Below are positions 52,362 through 54,325 of a DNA stretch of 54,325 bases, one piece after another. Location: NCBI RefSeq assembly GCF_002803065.1, contig NZ_NNBL01000044.1, positions 1-54,325 of the forward strand, given 5' to 3'. How positions within the stretch are numbered: position 1 is the stretch's first letter; each line of letters starts with the position of its first letter. Made by a program: the position numbers and the translations under genes. This stretch comes from Streptomyces sp. CB01635. Lineage in GTDB: Bacteria; Actinomycetota; Actinomycetes; Streptomycetales; Streptomycetaceae. A model generated the notes under the pieces. The model saw only the letters and a list, made by a program, of their open reading frames with translations. It searched no databases and was not told where the DNA came from.

Positions 52362-52381
52362 GCCCCCTCCGGAGAAGGGGC
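52362..52381 (+). terminator. Hairpin after the toxin gene
   Basis: GCCCC pairs with GGGGC around CTCCGGAGAA-type loop bases, about 55 bases past the stop. Confidence 0.4.
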
Positions 52382-52397
52382 CGTTCATGCTGTTTCT

Positions 52398-52730
52398 GCA
52401 AGCCCTTGGGTCCGCACGGTCTGGGTAGCCAGCTGATGGCCGGTCTGCTGCAGCAGACCGGCCGCGCCCCCGTGCGCCGCCTCCTGGCTGCGCCGACCGC
52501 GCCCCACCCACGTCACCCAAGCCCGCTGCGCCTGCCGCGTGGGCGCGTAGTCGTCCCACCACATCCACACGGCCAGTGGCACTTGTGCGAGCGCATTCAA
52601 GTGCGCGATCTAGCGCCGCTTGTCGAGCGGCAGGAGCCGTAGCCGGCGCTGGTTGACGCTGTGCTCGGCCTTCTGCGAGCCGCGCCAGGGTGCGCAGGGC
52701 CGGAGCAGCCGGAAGATGACGGTCGGACGG
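52398..52730 (-). pseudogene. Unrecognised broken frame
   Basis: The minus frame reads APWRGSQKAEHSVNQRRLRL, a TAG at about 52612, then LNALAQVPLAVWMWWDDYAP and RAWVTWVGRGRRSQEAAHGG. The amino-acid make-up looks coding (plasmid or transfer-protein flavour), but I cannot name a family. A 26-base palindrome lies in its distal part. Confidence 0.35.
52438..52463. repeat. Perfect 26-base palindrome
   Basis: Half-site GGCCGGTCTGCTG followed at once by its exact complement, no spacer. Confidence 0.8.
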
Positions 52731-52856
52731 CCCGTAGTCGTGCCGCCCGGAGTGTTGTCCGGGGTCTTCCCGGCCGGTCGGCCGAGGTACCGGTCCGGTG
52801 TGGCGCCGGTCCGGTGTGATGCGCAGCTGTTGTCGGTGGCCTCGTCCCTCGTGTGG

Positions 52857-53552
52857 TCAGGACTGCTCGCGGCAGCCCTCTTCGGTGCACTCGAGAGTGA
52901 CGAGGGTCTGGTCGACCTGCTGGCTGGTCAGAGGAGGTTCGGGCAGTTCGTGGGCGCCCTCGGTGCGGAAGGCGTCGAGCATCAGGTGGAGGTGGCGGCG
53001 CCAGGCTTGGGGAGCGACGGTGCGTGTTGCCTGGATGATCCCGGCCTGGGACCAGATCACGAAGGCGATGTCCTGCGCGGTGACGTCGCTGCGCAGGACG
53101 CCCTGTTCCTGGGCGTTGCGCATGATCTGGTTGCAGAGGTCCTTGGTGCGTTCGAACATCTCGCGGCCGGCCACGTGAAGGGGCAGTCGTGCCGAGACCA
53201 GGTCGTTGAAGGCGCGGTCGCAGGCCTGCAGCTTGCAGAGATTCTCCAGGTAGCGGCAGAACCCCTCCCAGGCGTCGTCCATGGCCGCGGCTTCTTCTGC
53301 AGCGGTGAGCAGTTCCGCGTACTTCGCGTTGAAGAGCGTTTCGACGAGGTCGAGCCGGGTGGGGAAGTGGCGGTAGAGCGTGCCGATCGCGATGCCGGCC
53401 TCGCGGGCGATGCCCTCCAGGGACGCCCCAAGACCCTGCTCGGAGAAGGCCGTGCGGGCGGCGGCCACGATCGCGTCCCTGTTGCGCTGTGCGTCACGGC
53501 GCAGGGGTTTCGTCGGAGTCTCCTTCGCGGACGGGGCGTGGTGGTGGCTCAT
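52857..53552 (-). CDS. TetR family transcriptional regulator
   Basis: 231 residues. HTH near residues 25-70: RDAIVAAARTAFSEQGLGAS, LEGIAREAGIAIGTLYRHFP, then TRLDLVETLF. The C-terminal ligand/dimer domain matches the TetR_C_33-like group (AWEGFCRYLENLCKLQACDR, FVIWSQAGIIQATRTVAPQA). Three direct copies of a TGAGGCACCCCTC-type element lie 12-150 bases upstream and are probably its operators. The next gene on the other side encodes the repeat protein. Confidence 0.92.
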   Translation of the reverse strand: MSHHHAPSAKETPTKPLRRDAQRNRDAIVAAARTAFSEQGLGASLEGIAREAGIAIGTLYRHFPTRLDLVETLFNAKYAELLTAAEEAAAMDDAWEGFCRYLENLCKLQACDRAFNDLVSARLPLHVAGREMFERTKDLCNQIMRNAQEQGVLRSDVTAQDIAFVIWSQAGIIQATRTVAPQAWRRHLHLMLDAFRTEGAHELPEPPLTSQQVDQTLVTLECTEEGCREQS

Positions 53553-53563
53553 GGCTCGAGCGT

Positions 53564-53704
53564 AACATGAGGCCCCCCTCGAATTCGGTTGTTGTCACGT
53601 TTCCGATCGCAATCTCGCCCCTCCGACGTGCTGTGATGAGCTTCACCGCAAACATGAGGCACCCCTCGGGTACGGTGGCAGAGCCGAATGTGAGGCACCC
53701 CTCC
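53564..53704. promoter_or_regulatory. Three direct repeats upstream of tetR (operator array)
   Basis: Copies at 53564-53580, 53651-53668 and 53687-53704, consensus AACATGAGGCACCCCTCG. Each contains a small dyad GAGG-N4-CCTC. Confidence 0.55.
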
Positions 53705-53814
53705 GGATGACCTTGCGGCAAGCCGACTGACCCGGGATTTCCGGATCTCGGTTCACATAGAAGCGGCGGCCGCCAGCTCGGCGAAACCGCGGCAGTCTCG
53801 CAAGGGAAATGACC

Positions 53815-54243
53815 ATGAACAGCATGACCAAGCGCGTCTCGATCGCACTCGCCACCACGGCACTGGCCGGCGGAGCCCTTCTCGGAGCCGGCGGCTCGGC
53901 GTCGGCAGCCACGACTGCGGTTCCCGTGCAGCACACGCAGTACGTGTCCGCCACCTCCGCGACCAGCAGCGAGCAAGCCGGCCACCACACGGATGACGAC
54001 CACCGTGGGCGGGACACTGTGCGCTACGTACGGGCTGCGGACCACGAGGGCGAAGCGGCCTCGTGGCGCGGTGTCAGTGCTGCCCGCTGGTACGAGGACC
54101 AGGTCGACGCGGTGGCCTCGTGGCGCGGTGTCAGCGCCGCCCGCTGGTACGAGGACCAGGTCGCCGAAGCGGCCTCGCGGCACGGTGTCAGCGCCGCCCG
54201 CTGGTACGAGGACCAGGTCGTGTGGTCCCTGAACCACAGCTGA
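53815..54243 (+). CDS. Small secreted protein with three 19-residue repeats
   Basis: 142 residues from ATG 53815, which sits seven bases from AAGGGA; ATG 53809 is too close to it. Signal peptide: NSMTKRVSIALATTALAGGA, cut near SASA at about residue 31. The middle is low-complexity with His/Asp (GHHTDDDHRGRD). The last 57 residues are three copies of ASWRGVSAARWYEDQV plus a variable triplet, conserved in DNA as well (57-bp period, 54058-54228). No known family. The repeats carry W-Y-E-D blocks suited to stacking or binding outside the cell. Confidence 0.75.
   Translation: MNSMTKRVSIALATTALAGGALLGAGGSASAATTAVPVQHTQYVSATSATSSEQAGHHTDDDHRGRDTVRYVRAADHEGEAASWRGVSAARWYEDQVDAVASWRGVSAARWYEDQVAEAASRHGVSAARWYEDQVVWSLNHS
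54058..54228 (+). repeat. 57-bp tandem repeat, three units
   Basis: Units start at 54058, 54115 and 54172 with GCCTCG; they encode the 19-residue repeats. The third unit diverges at its start and end. Confidence 0.85.
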
Positions 54244-54325
54244 CGCGGCCCGAGCCGCCCCACTCCGGCAGGGCCGGGGCACCCGCGTCGAGTTCCATCC
54301 CCTCAACCAAGCCCAGGTCCCCCGA

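Noticed and set aside
52362..52463. Possible tRNA or small RNA gene from hairpins after the toxin gene
   Set aside because: No cloverleaf, no T-loop or anticodon arm pattern.
52790..52818. Tandem CCGGTCCGGTGTG copies
   Set aside because: Only two copies with a 16-base period in high-GC sequence; too little to call a feature.
1..54325. CRISPR array
   Set aside because: The only regular repeats are the 57-bp coding repeats at 54058-54228 and three 18-base elements near 53.6 kb; neither has repeat-spacer structure or cas genes.

Overview
The window is about 54 kb of high-GC DNA with Streptomyces-type gene content: an MmyB-like HTH regulator, a subtilisin-inhibitor-like protein, a TIGR00027-type methyltransferase, a DnaK ending in an acidic tail, GTG/TTG starts, and IS families common in that genus. 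No rRNA, tRNA or CRISPR array is visible. Single-gene operons, many divergent regulator/enzyme pairs and a very high load of decayed mobile DNA fit an accessory region such as a chromosome arm or integrated element. Species cannot be fixed from the sequence.

Layout. 0-6.5 kb: a GNAT acetyltransferase, an alpha/beta hydrolase, and a Tat-exported epoxide-hydrolase-like protein of unusual codon use lying between a DUF4331 relic and an IS630 relic; then a SnoaL-like protein. 7-11.4 kb: an accessory chaperone operon dnaK-grpE-csbD read leftwards, then a CapA-like protein. 12.4-29.6 kb: a redox district with a MarR regulator, divergent azoreductase and nitroreductase, an NmrA-like protein, two aldo-keto reductases, a zinc alcohol dehydrogenase, two SDRs, a cupin, an FAD monooxygenase, a coenzyme-F420-reductase-like protein and LysR/MmyB-like regulators. 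It is broken by relics of a nuclease toxin, a P450 and an IS3 element.

29.7-43.6 kb: an ISL3 transposase relic, a methyltransferase gene bracketed by about 90-bp inverted repeats, istB halves, a primase relic, a quinone oxidoreductase, an NTF2-like protein with a divergent LysR regulator, and a non-RD Ser/Thr kinase. 43.7-46.4 kb: a second Ser/Thr kinase with a long helical C-terminal region. 46.6-49.9 kb: relics of a helicase-associated protein, an integrase, a glycosyltransferase and a frameshifted protein, with an intact SSI-type protease inhibitor between them. 50.3-54.3 kb: a membrane-anchored unknown protein, a small toxin-antitoxin pair, a TetR regulator and a secreted protein with three 19-residue repeats.

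How the genes fit together: the redox genes are mostly single enzymes beside their own regulator (MarR, LysR, MmyB-like HTH), several with clear dyads in the shared intergenic region. This suggests quinone/aldehyde/xenobiotic detoxification rather than one biosynthetic pathway. The strongest structural novelty is the methyltransferase gene lying exactly between two long inverted repeats that end in CTAG, which looks like a passenger-gene cassette without a transposase.
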